From: Pseudomonadota bacterium
GTDB taxonomy: Bacteria; Pseudomonadota; Alphaproteobacteria; Micavibrionales; UBA1664
DNA: 64,000 nucleotides
Assembly: GCA_009926935.1 (NCBI GenBank)
Contig: RFNZ01000005.1
Coordinates: 62,001-126,000, forward strand
Reading direction: 5' to 3'
A program made the translations under genes and the position numbers. The notes beneath the pieces are model-generated. The model was given only the letters and a program-made list of their open reading frames with translations. It searched no databases and was not told the origin of the DNA. Position 1 is the first letter of the stretch. The number at the start of each line of letters is the position of its first letter. This document shows, one piece after another, positions 47,503-56,638 of this stretch.

Positions 47503-48282
47503 ATGGCCGAATTTACCCTTCCCAAAAATTCCCAGATCGTTGAGGGCAATCATTTTGAAGCACCTCAAGGGGCGCAGCGCGTAAAGCGGTTTGTCATTTA
47601 CCGCTGGTCGCCTGATAAAGGCGGGCAGCCAAGGCGCGATACCTATGACATCGACCTTGAACGCTGCGGGCCGATGGTTTTGGATGCGCTTATCCATATC
47701 AAGAACGAAGTGGATTCCAGCCTGACGTTCCGTCGTTCGTGCCGCGAGGGTATCTGCGGTTCTTGCGCCATGAACATCGATGGCACCAATACGCTGGCTT
47801 GCATCAAGCCGATTGCCGATATGAAGGCTGAGGTCAAAATCAATCCGCTGCCCCATATGCCGGTTGTTAAAGATTTGGTCCCTGACCTGACCCATACTTA
47901 CGCGCAGCTGGCATCGATTGAACCGTTCCTTAAATCATCGACCACGCCGCCATCGCGCGAACGCCTGCAAAGCCCCGAGGAACAGGCGCTGATTGACGAG
48001 GTTTCAAGCTGTATCCTGTGCTTCTGCTGCTCGACCGCGTGCCCTAGCTATTGGTGGAATGGCGACCGTTTCCTTGGGCCTGCCATTCTGCTGCAAGCGT
48101 ATCGCTGGATTGCCGATAGCCGTGATGATGCAACGGGCGAGCGCCTTGATTACCTTGAAGATCCGTTCCGCATGTATCGCTGCCACACCATCATGAACTG
48201 CACGCGGACCTGCCCCAAAGGCTTGAACCCAGCCAAGGCCATTGCAGAAATCAAGAAGCTGATGGTTGCGCGGACGTCCTGA
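47503..48282 (+). CDS. sdhB: Succinate dehydrogenase iron-sulfur subunit
   Basis: 259 aa with three clusters: [2Fe-2S] by [13 protein letters not shown]...C, [4Fe-4S] by [13 protein letters not shown] and [3Fe-4S] by [21 protein letters not shown] 47503 has AGAGGA 5 nt upstream; a TTG 15 nt earlier is less likely. Passes electrons from SdhA to quinone. Ends 1 nt from the convergent YdcF-type gene. Confidence 0.97.
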   Translation: MAEFTLPKNSQIVEGNHFEAPQGAQRVKRFVIYRWSPDKGGQPRRDTYDIDLERCGPMVLDALIHIKNEVDSSLTFRRSCREGICGSCAMNIDGTNTLACIKPIADMKAEVKINPLPHMPVVKDLVPDLTHTYAQLASIEPFLKSSTTPPSRERLQSPEEQALIDEVSSCILCFCCSTACPSYWWNGDRFLGPAILLQAYRWIADSRDDATGERLDYLEDPFRMYRCHTIMNCTRTCPKGLNPAKAIAEIKKLMVARTS

Positions 48283-48283
48283 T

Positions 48284-48943
48284 TTAACGGACTGGGCGTG
48301 GGTGTAAGCGGCGAGCTCTGTAGATATTCAGGGCACGGTTGTGGCGCCCAATATCTATGTGCGCTACATCGCCCTTGGCGCGATATTCAGGCAGTTTCTC
48401 GACCTCACGAAAAACAGCGTGCATCGCCCAGGGGTGCTCATGCCACTTGTGCAATGGTTTACCCGTCATGCATACGGGGGCGAGCATGGTAGTTGCTTCA
48501 GGCCACTGAGCGGCCATGGTCATGAGGATGCGCTTTGAGGCAAAGCGTTGCCCAATTACGATGATTGCAGGCCGCTTTGGAAATCCCTTTACATGCGAGG
48601 CTGTCTTTTTTGATAGGACGATGTTTTCTTTGGTGTTTGTGCTGCGGTTTTCAACCGTAATTGCTTGCGCCGGTATGCCTTGTGCACGTAGGCACATACG
48701 GATGTGATGTGCCTCTTTTCGGCCCTCTTCATTGATAACCCCGCCGCTCACTATAATGCACTTGGATAGACCATCCCGATAAAGTTCTGCGGCGCGGCGG
48801 GCCAATATGACGGCGCTGCCCTTCTTGCGGTTTCCGAGGACTAAAATGGCATCTGCTTTGGCGAGCGGTGTATGTACAACCACGTCTTCAGGCTTTACTC
48901 TGGCCATGAAGCTTTGGCCGATATGTTTTGTCTGCGCATGCAT
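48284..48943 (-). CDS. YdcF/DUF218-family protein
   Basis: 219 aa. DUF218 core: DAILVLGNRKKGSAVILARRAAELY, IIVSGGVINEEGRKEAHHIR, TVENRSTNTKENIVLS and IVIGQRFASKR. E. coli YdcF binds SAM; other members (SanA, ElyC) act on the envelope. No membrane anchor is seen here, unlike SanA/ElyC. The start could also be ATG 48907. It is convergent with sdhB and lies head-to-head with the MFS gene. Confidence 0.8.
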   Translation of the reverse strand: MHAQTKHIGQSFMARVKPEDVVVHTPLAKADAILVLGNRKKGSAVILARRAAELYRDGLSKCIIVSGGVINEEGRKEAHHIRMCLRAQGIPAQAITVENRSTNTKENIVLSKKTASHVKGFPKRPAIIVIGQRFASKRILMTMAAQWPEATTMLAPVCMTGKPLHKWHEHPWAMHAVFREVEKLPEYRAKGDVAHIDIGRHNRALNIYRARRLHPRPVR

Positions 48944-48997
48944 GGTCTAGCAGTAGGAAATTGGCTGCAATTAATCAAGTTTCATAAGGCAGGTCAC

Positions 48998-50260
48998 ATG
49001 GATAAAAAGAGTGTCTTTGCGTGGGCGGCCTTTGATTGGGCCAATTCGGCCGTTAATACCCTTGTCTTTACCTTTGTTTTCAGCATTTATTTTACAAAGT
49101 CGGTCTACGGAGATGAAACGGCAGGCAGTGCCGCATGGTCTTTTTCACAAGGTTGTGCCGGGCTTGTAATTGCCGCTTTATCACCACTGCTCGGTGCAGC
49201 TGTCGATCGATATGGTCCACATAAGCCTGCGCTTAAACTTTTAACGGCTATGTCCGTTTTATTGACAGCGTCACTCTTTTTTATAGAGCCTTCCTATAAT
49301 TTTGTGCTGCCTGCTTTGTTTCTAGGGGCGTGCCTTACTGTTGCTTTCGAGCTGCTACAGAACATCTACAATTCAACACTGCCTTTGGTGGCGGCGCCGC
49401 GCCAAATGGGTAAGGTTTCCGGTATCGGCTGGGGTTTTGGGTATGTTGGCAGCATTCTTTCACTTTCTATTGCGCTGTTTGCCTTTATCGGCCTCGGAGA
49501 TACTGGTGGGTTTTTAGGAATTACCAAGGATGGAGCCTTGCATGTCAGGGCAACCATGCTTCTTACGGCGTTGTGGTTTGCTATATTTGCGATCCCGTAT
49601 TTTTTTGTCTGTCCGGATGCGCCAAAGAGCGGGATTTCTTTCAAGGATTGTGTCGCCAAAGGGGCATCCGATCTTGGCCGTATGGTTTTGGAGGCGCGGC
49701 AATACCCTGATTCGTTACGTTTTCTTGTTGCGTCTGCATTTTACAGGGATGGACTTGCGACGCTGTTTGCCGTTGGTGGGCTTTATGCGGCGGGAACCCT
49801 TGGAATGAGTTTTTCTGAAGTTATGATTTTCGCTATCGCCATTAACGTGACCAGCGGTTTGGGGGCCATTGGTTTTGCGTTTCTGGACGCGCGTCTTGGG
49901 GCACGACGTATTGTAGTCGTCAGTCTTATCGCGCTGTCTTTTATCGGCATGTGCGTCATTTTGACCGACAGCAAGATGGTGTTCATTGCCCTTACCTGTC
50001 TTTTGGGCATTTTTATCGGCCCTGTGCAGGCGGCCAGCCGTACTTGGCTTGCTGAACTAGCGCCGCCTGAGAAAACAGCTACGTTTTTTGGCCTTTATGC
50101 CTTGTCGGGCAAGGCCGTCGCTTTTATGGGGCCTTTTGCATTTGCCATGCTGACAACCTTATTTGACAGTCAGCGTGTGGGAATGTTTAGCATAATTGCC
50201 TTTTGGATTGTGGGATTGTTGCTGGTATACTCCGTTCGGTCTCGTAGAGCTTATTCATGA
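48998..50260 (+). CDS. MFS permease, UMF1/Atg22-like
   Basis: 420 aa with about 11-12 membrane helices. Starts MDKKSVFAWAAFDWANSAVNTLVFTFVF, the N-terminal signature of the UMF1/Atg22-like branch, and has LLGAAVDRYGPHKPAL between helices 2 and 3. Substrate unknown; some members are suggested to export amino acids or peptides. The frame reaches back to 48872, but ATG 48998 fits the family and has a purine-rich AGG upstream. Overlaps the amidase gene by 4 nt. Confidence 0.82.
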   Translation: MDKKSVFAWAAFDWANSAVNTLVFTFVFSIYFTKSVYGDETAGSAAWSFSQGCAGLVIAALSPLLGAAVDRYGPHKPALKLLTAMSVLLTASLFFIEPSYNFVLPALFLGACLTVAFELLQNIYNSTLPLVAAPRQMGKVSGIGWGFGYVGSILSLSIALFAFIGLGDTGGFLGITKDGALHVRATMLLTALWFAIFAIPYFFVCPDAPKSGISFKDCVAKGASDLGRMVLEARQYPDSLRFLVASAFYRDGLATLFAVGGLYAAGTLGMSFSEVMIFAIAINVTSGLGAIGFAFLDARLGARRIVVVSLIALSFIGMCVILTDSKMVFIALTCLLGIFIGPVQAASRTWLAELAPPEKTATFFGLYALSGKAVAFMGPFAFAMLTTLFDSQRVGMFSIIAFWIVGLLLVYSVRSRRAYS

Positions 50261-50982
50261 AATCACCCGTTATCCTTAACCCATCTGATAATTATGATGA
50301 CCGTCCTTTCAAGACGATCATTGATACAATTATTATTCATTATACTGGCATGGCGACGGCAGAAGAGGCTCTTGAGAGGCTTTGCGATTCCAGCGATGCG
50401 GCAGTGGCACGCGGCCGCGTCAGCGCCCATTACATGATTGATGAGGAAGGCCGTACTTTTGCGCTGGTTGACGAGCGTGACCGTGCCTGGCATGCCGGTG
50501 TTTCCTACTGGAGAGGCCGAAAAAATTTAAACGATACATCCATAGGCATTGAGCTTGTTAACCCGGGCCATGAGTTTGAGTACAGACCATTTCCACGGGC
50601 GCAAATGGATGCTCTGCTTTCCCTTTGCAAGAATATCTGCAAGCGTCATCCGATCAACCCTGCCTTTGTGCTGGGGCATAGTGACATAGCACCCGGCAGG
50701 AAGTCCGACCCCGGCGAGAAGTTCAACTGGCGTCTTCTTGCACGTGGCGGTGTCGGGCTTTGGCCCCAGGCCGAGTCGGAAGACTACCCACGTGCGCAGA
50801 TGTATCTCTCTTCCCAGACGACACTCAAGGGAGCTCTGGTACGCTGGGGATACAACCCGGACGCCGATTTGCAGGACATTTGCCGATCCTTCAATCATCA
50901 TTTTGGAAAATCGGACGCCGATACGCTGACATGGGAAGTCGCTGCCACTCTTTCGTACCTAAACCGCACATACTTGAAATAG
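50257..50982 (+). CDS. N-acetylmuramoyl-L-alanine amidase, AmpD/AmiD type
   Basis: Cleaves the MurNAc-L-Ala bond. 241 aa: Amidase_2 domain with His28 (TIIIHYT), His141 and Asp151 (GHSDIAPGRKSDPG) as zinc ligands and Glu99 nearby; residues about 170-241 form a small domain like the peptidoglycan-binding domain of AmiD. No signal peptide is visible, so it is cytoplasmic anhydro-muropeptide recycling (AmpD-like) or exported by another route. 4-nt overlap with the permease upstream, which raises the possibility of muropeptide transport (inference). Confidence 0.88.
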   Translation: MKSPVILNPSDNYDDRPFKTIIDTIIIHYTGMATAEEALERLCDSSDAAVARGRVSAHYMIDEEGRTFALVDERDRAWHAGVSYWRGRKNLNDTSIGIELVNPGHEFEYRPFPRAQMDALLSLCKNICKRHPINPAFVLGHSDIAPGRKSDPGEKFNWRLLARGGVGLWPQAESEDYPRAQMYLSSQTTLKGALVRWGYNPDADLQDICRSFNHHFGKSDADTLTWEVAATLSYLNRTYLK

Positions 50983-51009
50983 CGCCCATAGTTGAGGCAT
51001 AGTGCCCCC

Positions 51010-51380
51010 ACCAGAAGGCTGGACCGCCGCCGGTACCGCAAGGCACGGGAGGAAAGTCCGGACATCATTGGAACATTGGTACCGGGTAACACCCGGCGAG
51101 GGCGACCTCAGGGACAGGACCACAGAGAAGATACCGCCTTTGTGCTTTCGGGTACAAAGGTAAGGGTGAAAAGGTGCGGTAAGAGCGCACCGCGTAAGTG
51201 GTAACACGGACGGCATGGCAACCCCTACCAGATGCAAGACCAAATAGGAAGTTCGCGGCGCAAGCCAGCCTTGTTCCAGGGCGAGGACTTCGGGTTGGAC
51301 GCTTGAGCTGGTGTGTAAACACCAGCCTAGAGGAATGACGGTCTAAACAGAATCCGGCTTACAGGCCTTCTGGTTTTTTT
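51010..51380 (+). ncRNA. rnpB: RNase P RNA, class A
   Basis: Catalytic RNA that matures tRNA 5' ends. P1 pairs ACCAGAAGG (51010-51018) with CCTTCTGGT (51366-51374). The conserved CR-I region GGGAGGAAAGTCCGGAC is at 51047-51063 and the 3' conserved AGAGGAATGACGG and ACAGAATCCGGCTTACAGG lie at about 51330-51365. Length about 365 nt is normal. The 3' strand of P1 runs into seven T, so P1 also acts as the terminator stem. The tail abuts the tpsB stop. Confidence 0.95.
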
Positions 51381-53094
51381 AAAACGGACGTGCGATTTTG
51401 ATGGCAGCGCGGGGTGTCTGGCTTGTGCGGCTGCCGACGTCTGTTGTGAGAGGCAGAGCCCAGAACGCCTCAAGGTTTGTGCCATAAAGGAACGTGCCGC
51501 GTACGCCAATACCTGTAGAAGCCAGACTGTCGATTTTTTCGCCTGATGTCGTTGCGTCCTTATTCCAGATACGACCAGCATCGTAGAAGCCAAAAAGCTG
51601 ATAGCCATCAAAGAAAGTGTTTTCAAACGGGTTGTTCCATTGCAGTTCGAGCTTACCTGCTATGCCTTGCTCGCCTACAATTTCAGATGGGTCGTAACCG
51701 CGGCCGTAGCTTGAACCGCCGACACCGAATTCCTCCGAAGATAGAAGTGCATCCGAGCTGTGTTGCCCTTTGACGGAGACAAGGAGATTGAGCGAGTTTA
51801 CTAAGCGCTGCAGGCGCTGGATCTCAAGTTCGTATTTCGTGAACTGGGGATCACCCAATGCACGGGATAGGCCGGCATCGCCTTCATCGCTTGCGCCGAA
51901 GATATCCAGACCTTTCGATGCCTTGAAGGCTACGCTGTTGATACCAACACCTAGGAGAGTATCGGTGAAGTCGAGGTCAGCACCCAAACGGAAGGCGCGT
52001 ATGTTATCGATGCGTTCGATGTCGATATTGCTTGTTGTTTCCGTGTTACGGGCATCCAGCTGTGCCGATAGTTTGAAGCTGAGTGCACGAGTGCGGATGA
52101 CAGGCTGTTCAACACGCAGCTCTCCGTATGTCGAGCGACCGTTGATGTTGAAAACGTGCAGTGTATCGCCGGGCTCGGTAAATGCTTGAGAGCCCATGAT
52201 GTGTACGATAGTACCCCAAGGGCCAACCGGCTGGTCGTAGCTGATGTTGCCGTAAGCGAGTTCTTTTGTGAGGCTTCTGCCAGGAGCGTAGACGGCTTCT
52301 ACGCCAATACGCTCACCAAGACCAAGCAGTGCATTGGTTGCAAAGGCGGCACTTAGCTGCGATTCACCCAAAAACTCACTTCCGTATGTGTCGAAGCCAA
52401 CCTGGCCATCGTAAGGGGTACGCTCAACGAAAATTTTCATCTCGGCGCCGCCTACAACCGTAGGTGATGGAGCCAGAACGCTGCGGGCAGTGATACCCGG
52501 CAGGTCGTTGATTAGGAGCATCGCTTGCTCCATATCCTTGATATTGGAAACGCCCCCTTTGCGGATGTAATCGGCGTAACCATTTACAATTTTGGCTTCA
52601 TACTCGGACAACTGGCCTTCAACCGTCACATTGTCAACAAATCCCTCGACCACGCGCATTGTGACGTTACCGCTCTCGATGGTTTGGGGCGGGATAACGA
52701 CTTGCGTTAAAATATAACCTTCATTGCGGTATTTGGCCGTAATGGCTGCTGCGATGGCATAAACATCGGCGAGCGAGATTCTCTGGCCGATTTTGTCGGC
52801 ATATAAAGCCTCGATTTCGGCTGACGGATAGGCTGTCATCCCTTCCAGATTAAGACTTGCGAGCGTCAGCATCATGTTTTCTGCGCCCTGAGGGGCAGCG
52901 GATGCCGCATCCGAGCTCACGTCAATGGCCTGAGGCTGGATTGCGCGGGGCATGGAGCGTATGTTGAGTCGTTGCTCGACACGGCCTGCGTCCGTTGTGC
53001 CTCTGATGCTTTGCGCGTAGACGCCTGTCCCCGAAAAAGTGAGCATCGTAGCGGCCAAGAAGCCGAATTTCATAACTTTTAAAGAAGGGCGCAC
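51379..53094 (-). CDS. TpsB/ShlB-FhaC-family outer-membrane transporter
   Basis: Outer-membrane barrel that exports a TpsA passenger (type Vb). 571 aa: signal peptide ending VYA-Q, a POTRA_2 domain (about 75-150, with GYILTQVVIPPQTIESG) and a second POTRA, then a 16-strand barrel with FDTYGSEFLGESQ and the VGGSSYGRGYDPSEIVGE block containing the L6 loop. It ends in Phe, as BAM substrates do. GTG 53094 with AAGG upstream, or ATG 53073, is the start. Divergent from its presumed passenger at 53273. Confidence 0.9.
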   Translation of the reverse strand: MRPSLKVMKFGFLAATMLTFSGTGVYAQSIRGTTDAGRVEQRLNIRSMPRAIQPQAIDVSSDAASAAPQGAENMMLTLASLNLEGMTAYPSAEIEALYADKIGQRISLADVYAIAAAITAKYRNEGYILTQVVIPPQTIESGNVTMRVVEGFVDNVTVEGQLSEYEAKIVNGYADYIRKGGVSNIKDMEQAMLLINDLPGITARSVLAPSPTVVGGAEMKIFVERTPYDGQVGFDTYGSEFLGESQLSAAFATNALLGLGERIGVEAVYAPGRSLTKELAYGNISYDQPVGPWGTIVHIMGSQAFTEPGDTLHVFNINGRSTYGELRVEQPVIRTRALSFKLSAQLDARNTETTSNIDIERIDNIRAFRLGADLDFTDTLLGVGINSVAFKASKGLDIFGASDEGDAGLSRALGDPQFTKYELEIQRLQRLVNSLNLLVSVKGQHSSDALLSSEEFGVGGSSYGRGYDPSEIVGEQGIAGKLELQWNNPFENTFFDGYQLFGFYDAGRIWNKDATTSGEKIDSLASTGIGVRGTFLYGTNLEAFWALPLTTDVGSRTSQTPRAAIKIARPF

Positions 53095-53238
53095 GATAGA
53101 GACCTTAGGTTAAACAGGTTAAGCAGAACTATGTTAGCCGCCCCAAGAGACTGCCATACAAAGCCTTTGAACTAAACCGGAAAAACATTTTACCTAATAA
53201 ATAAATTGCGTTCTGGTCTAAGTTCAGCTTATGGTCTA

Positions 53239-53254
53239 TTAACTTTTTATTAAC
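53239..53254 (+). promoter_or_regulatory. CtrA-type site between tpsB and tpsA
   Basis: Exact TTAA-N7-TTAAC: TTAA at 53239-53242, seven bases, TTAAC at 53250-53254, ending 19 nt before the tpsA ATG and about 145 nt before the tpsB start. Confidence 0.5.
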
Positions 53255-53272
53255 CTGACAAGGGAGGCCTCC

Positions 53273-55987
53273 ATGGCTGCCAACAGATTTTTTCAAGACA
53301 AACGTTCATCGTTTCGTAATGCGCTGCTTGGCACGACTTGCCTGATCGGTCTTGCTTTTGGCGTAACAGCAGCGGAGGCACAAGACCTCCCTGTTTATAA
53401 CAGCACACTTTTTGGGACAGTCGACGTAACAAATGTTACGGCCAGACAGCAGAATATTGCTGCATCAAACATAGCTGGAGCAATTTTTGACTCCTTCAAT
53501 GTGTGCACGGTCTGTACGGTTAATATCAACTCCGAAGGCTCAGACGCACTTTTTGTAGGAGTTATCAATTCCAGCAGTTTTCAACCAACGCGGATACTTG
53601 GAACCATCAACTCCAATGCCCGTACCGTTCTCAGGGATTCTAACGGCTTTATCTTTGGTCGTGATTCCGTTGTTAACGTTCCTGGTCTAGTTGTTACGAC
53701 TGGCGAATTGGATATGGCTGCTCTTGAAAACAATCAGCCAAGCTTTGACATCGACAATCTTGCGGATTCAACCATTACACTCCGCGGTACTATCAATGTA
53801 GAAGAAGGTGGCTTTGCAGCATTTGTAGCCCCGCAGGTGCGAAACTTTGGCGTTATCAATGCCAAGCTTGGCCGCGTGGCTTTAGCAGCCGGTGAAGTCA
53901 TTACAGTTGATATGTACGGCGATAACCTTATCAGCCTTGCCGCTGACCCTGCGACAACCGAGGCTATCATCCAGCAGCGCGGTGAAATCAATGCTGAAGG
54001 CGGTGTGGTTCAGCTTTCGGCCAATGCGGCATCTGCTACCGTTAACAATCTTGTCAACATGACCGGTATTGTCCGCACGGCTTCGGCCACGGTAAAAGGC
54101 GGAAAAATTATTCTGTCCGGCGGCCGCGTGAACGTGGCCGGTACACTTGATGCCCGCGGCGCCGAAGTTGGAGAAGGCCCGGTCGGTGGCGGTGATATCG
54201 AGATTACCTCACGCAACGATACGTATATACGCGATGAAGCCTATGTTGTGACCAATGAAGGCGGCTCCGTCAATATTGTATCAGGCGATGATATTCGCCT
54301 GTTCGGTTCCGAGATTGCTCCGGGTCCATTCATGAGCGCCGTTGACAGCTTTGGCGGCGACATCACATTTGATGCTGCAGGCCAGATTGTTATTGAGGAA
54401 GGCCAGATCGTAGATGCCGGTGGTGGCGATATCGACTTTACTAACGACGATGGTCTGCTTGCTGCTGAGCATACGATCCGTACCGGCGGCGAGGGTAGCA
54501 TCCATTACGAACAGGTCATGTCGCGTGTATATGACTCGCGTAATACGGTTCAGGCTGCGTTGGATGCCGTTATCAACGTTGGGGATGGCCTTACGTCACT
54601 CTATGTAGACGCCGGCGAATGGAACGAGTATGTCAGTGCTTCAGGCGAAAGCATCAGTAATCTTGAATTCTATGGTGCGCAGTGGGGCGAAGATGCCCGC
54701 GGTGCCGGTGAATTTACCGACGGGGAAACCGTTCTGACTGGGGCGAGTTTCTACAGCATGGATTCAGTTTCGGTTGATGGGTTCTACTTTGGCGAGCCAA
54801 ACCCAGAAGGTGAAATCACTTTGAGCGGATCTCCATGGATTGATGGTATCTCTGTTTACGACACTGGCGATGTAACCATCGTAAATAACATCATCCGTAA
54901 TTATGCGGGATCTGGTATTTATGTTGCGAATTCCGGCACTGTTGAGATCAGCCAGAACAATCTGGATGGCCAAGGCAATATCAAGGGCTCATACGGTGTC
55001 CAGCTTTCCGGCGTAAATGATGCGACGATTAGTGATAACGACATTGCCAATAACAATGCAGAGTCTGAGCAAGCAGGCATTTTCGTTGACTACCAAAGCT
55101 TTAGAAGGAAGCCTATTGATTTGGACGAGGATGAGCATTTTGAATTCCTCGATCGCCCTACACCGAACATCGTTATTTCGGGCAACAATCTCACCGACAA
55201 CTCTTACGGTATGGTTTTTGAGACCGGCAACATTGATCTGACGGGTGAAACCAATACGATTGTTGGTGGTGAAGTTGGAATGCTCTTTATCCCGCCAGTC
55301 ATCGAAGATGATTTTCCGGAAGTTGATGGTGAGTTTTCACCGGAGCCTTTGGTGGACACATTCTCACCTGAGTTGACTTTGGTGGGTAACACTATTGGCA
55401 CGACGGTGTTTGATGGTCAGAGCACGTATTTTGTTGAGCTTGCCAATGGCGCGTTGTTCAACCCCGGTACGCCGACCATTCTGGATGGAAATAACGCTAC
55501 GTATGTAACGCCATTCGGTACGGTTACGCCTTCGGTTACCGGTGGCCTTACCGGCGACCAGTTTAGTTTCCTCGAGACAATGTTCCAGCACTTCATTGAT
55601 GATAATACGCTGGGGCTTTTCCTCTTTGGTTCGCTTGCTACTCCCGGCAGCTTTAATATAGAGGATACATACCGTAACGCGATTGCCAATTATCAGGCGA
55701 ATAACCCTGGCCCAGGATTTACCATTCTTGGCCTTCCAAGCACCGGTTTCAACGTCGGCACGAGGGGTTTCGGGCTTCCCGGTAACCTGAATGACATCGC
55801 GCCTGCGGCCGGCGGAAATAGCGCCTCCGGACTGAATAATATTGCGCCTGCAGCCGGTGGCGGCAGCCAAGCATCATGCTGGCAGGATGCTGTTAACAAT
55901 GCGGCGCAGGGTAATGCCTCGACCTATAACATGTCGACGGATCCAGATGACGCGCTTAATGCAGCGGCATCCTGTGGTGCTTCGTAA
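53273..55987 (+). CDS. TpsA-type filamentous-haemagglutinin-like exoprotein
   Basis: 904-aa secreted protein, presumed cargo of the divergent TpsB. Signal peptide ending AEA-Q at residue 36; TPS domain to about residue 300 with TVLRDSNGFIFGRDSVVN and GLVVTTGELDM, the family's NPNGI-like block; then right-handed parallel beta-helix, including a pectate-lyase-like run (VTIVNNIIRNYAGSGIYV, then SGTVEISQNNLDGQG) around 540-600. The C-terminus has a twin NNIAPAAGG/NDIAPAAGG repeat and Cys869 and Cys901. Preceded by AAGGGAGG. Adhesin, enzyme or contact toxin cannot be told apart. Confidence 0.88.
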   Translation: MAANRFFQDKRSSFRNALLGTTCLIGLAFGVTAAEAQDLPVYNSTLFGTVDVTNVTARQQNIAASNIAGAIFDSFNVCTVCTVNINSEGSDALFVGVINSSSFQPTRILGTINSNARTVLRDSNGFIFGRDSVVNVPGLVVTTGELDMAALENNQPSFDIDNLADSTITLRGTINVEEGGFAAFVAPQVRNFGVINAKLGRVALAAGEVITVDMYGDNLISLAADPATTEAIIQQRGEINAEGGVVQLSANAASATVNNLVNMTGIVRTASATVKGGKIILSGGRVNVAGTLDARGAEVGEGPVGGGDIEITSRNDTYIRDEAYVVTNEGGSVNIVSGDDIRLFGSEIAPGPFMSAVDSFGGDITFDAAGQIVIEEGQIVDAGGGDIDFTNDDGLLAAEHTIRTGGEGSIHYEQVMSRVYDSRNTVQAALDAVINVGDGLTSLYVDAGEWNEYVSASGESISNLEFYGAQWGEDARGAGEFTDGETVLTGASFYSMDSVSVDGFYFGEPNPEGEITLSGSPWIDGISVYDTGDVTIVNNIIRNYAGSGIYVANSGTVEISQNNLDGQGNIKGSYGVQLSGVNDATISDNDIANNNAESEQAGIFVDYQSFRRKPIDLDEDEHFEFLDRPTPNIVISGNNLTDNSYGMVFETGNIDLTGETNTIVGGEVGMLFIPPVIEDDFPEVDGEFSPEPLVDTFSPELTLVGNTIGTTVFDGQSTYFVELANGALFNPGTPTILDGNNATYVTPFGTVTPSVTGGLTGDQFSFLETMFQHFIDDNTLGLFLFGSLATPGSFNIEDTYRNAIANYQANNPGPGFTILGLPSTGFNVGTRGFGLPGNLNDIAPAAGGNSASGLNNIAPAAGGGSQASCWQDAVNNAAQGNASTYNMSTDPDDALNAAASCGAS

Positions 55988-56011
55988 CACTTTGACCCAC
56001 TCAATTAATAA

Positions 56012-56042
56012 AAGCGGCCCCTTTGTGGGGCCGCTTTTTTGT
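56012..56042 (+). terminator. Rho-independent terminator after tpsA
   Basis: AAGCGGCCCC and GGGGCCGCTT pair perfectly over 10 bp around TTTGT, followed by a T run, 25 nt after the stop. The T-rich flank could also end the convergent small gene. Confidence 0.9.
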
Positions 56043-56053
56043 TTAGGTACATT

Positions 56054-56266
56054 TTACAAGATAAACGATCCCAGAATGCGGACTGGTCTGCGTGCGGCAC
56101 GATCAAATGTACGTTTTGGTTTAAATCCGGTCTGGGCCAGTTGTTCGCTTACGGCTTTATGCAACCCTGAGCGCTCATCCAACCAGTCCTTCACGATGGC
56201 GTAAGCCAGCGATGTTACGAACATCATCAGGCTTGCCCCCAGTACCACTGTCAAACTCGTCATCAT
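56054..56266 (-). CDS. Small membrane protein, 70 aa, unknown
   Basis: An N-terminal hydrophobic helix (MTSLTVVLGASLMMFVTSLAYA, residues about 2-22) is followed by a basic region with RTFDRAARRP. The start has AGGGGGAG 7 nt upstream, a strong ribosome site that supports a real gene. No family is recognised. It is convergent with tpsA across the terminator, and its upstream DNA is the AT-rich gap before mraZ. Confidence 0.6.
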   Translation of the reverse strand: MMTSLTVVLGASLMMFVTSLAYAIVKDWLDERSGLHKAVSEQLAQTGFKPKRTFDRAARRPVRILGSFIL

Positions 56267-56281
56267 TGATATTCTCCCCCT

Positions 56282-56547
56282 GTTAAACTCGTGTTCTTTT
56301 ATTTGCCCGTTGTACCGGGCTTATGGGGTACATTATGTTTTTTATTATGAAAAAACAATAAAAAAATGTTTAATATCAATGGTTTATAAAAATCAAAATT
56401 AAAGTTTATTTTTTCATAACATAAAACTATTGAGTCTCTGTTTTGTTGGTTGGCGCAGTAAAGGCAAAGAAGGGTGCTTAGAAATCATTTTGAACAAGCT
56501 AAAAATCTTATGAATTTTCAGTTATTTGCGTTCAAATCCTGTTGACG
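56282..56547. other. AT-rich gap before mraZ, no gene seen
   Basis: About 270 nt, very rich in A and T in its middle (56340-56440), without a credible coding frame or tRNA-like fold. A short GCCCG-TTGTAC-CGGGC hairpin sits at about 56302-56317. It probably carries the start signals of the 70-aa gene and the dcw promoter region; I cannot assign either exactly. Confidence 0.4.
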
Positions 56548-56572
56548 TCCCATTTTATCCCATGGTATCCCA
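56548..56572 (-). promoter_or_regulatory. MraZ operator: three TGGGA boxes
   Basis: TCCCA occurs at 56548-56552, 56558-56562 and 56568-56572, that is TGGGA three times on the minus strand, spaced by five bases each. MraZ is known to bind TGGGN repeats with 5-nt spacers upstream of its own gene. A TTGACG just before it (56542) could be the -35 that MraZ occludes. Confidence 0.82.
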
Positions 56573-56638
56573 TAAGTATCACCTCCGTTCATCGCAGGAT
56601 CGGGCAAGCGCTGGCGGACTTCCTTGGAATTTTGGGTC

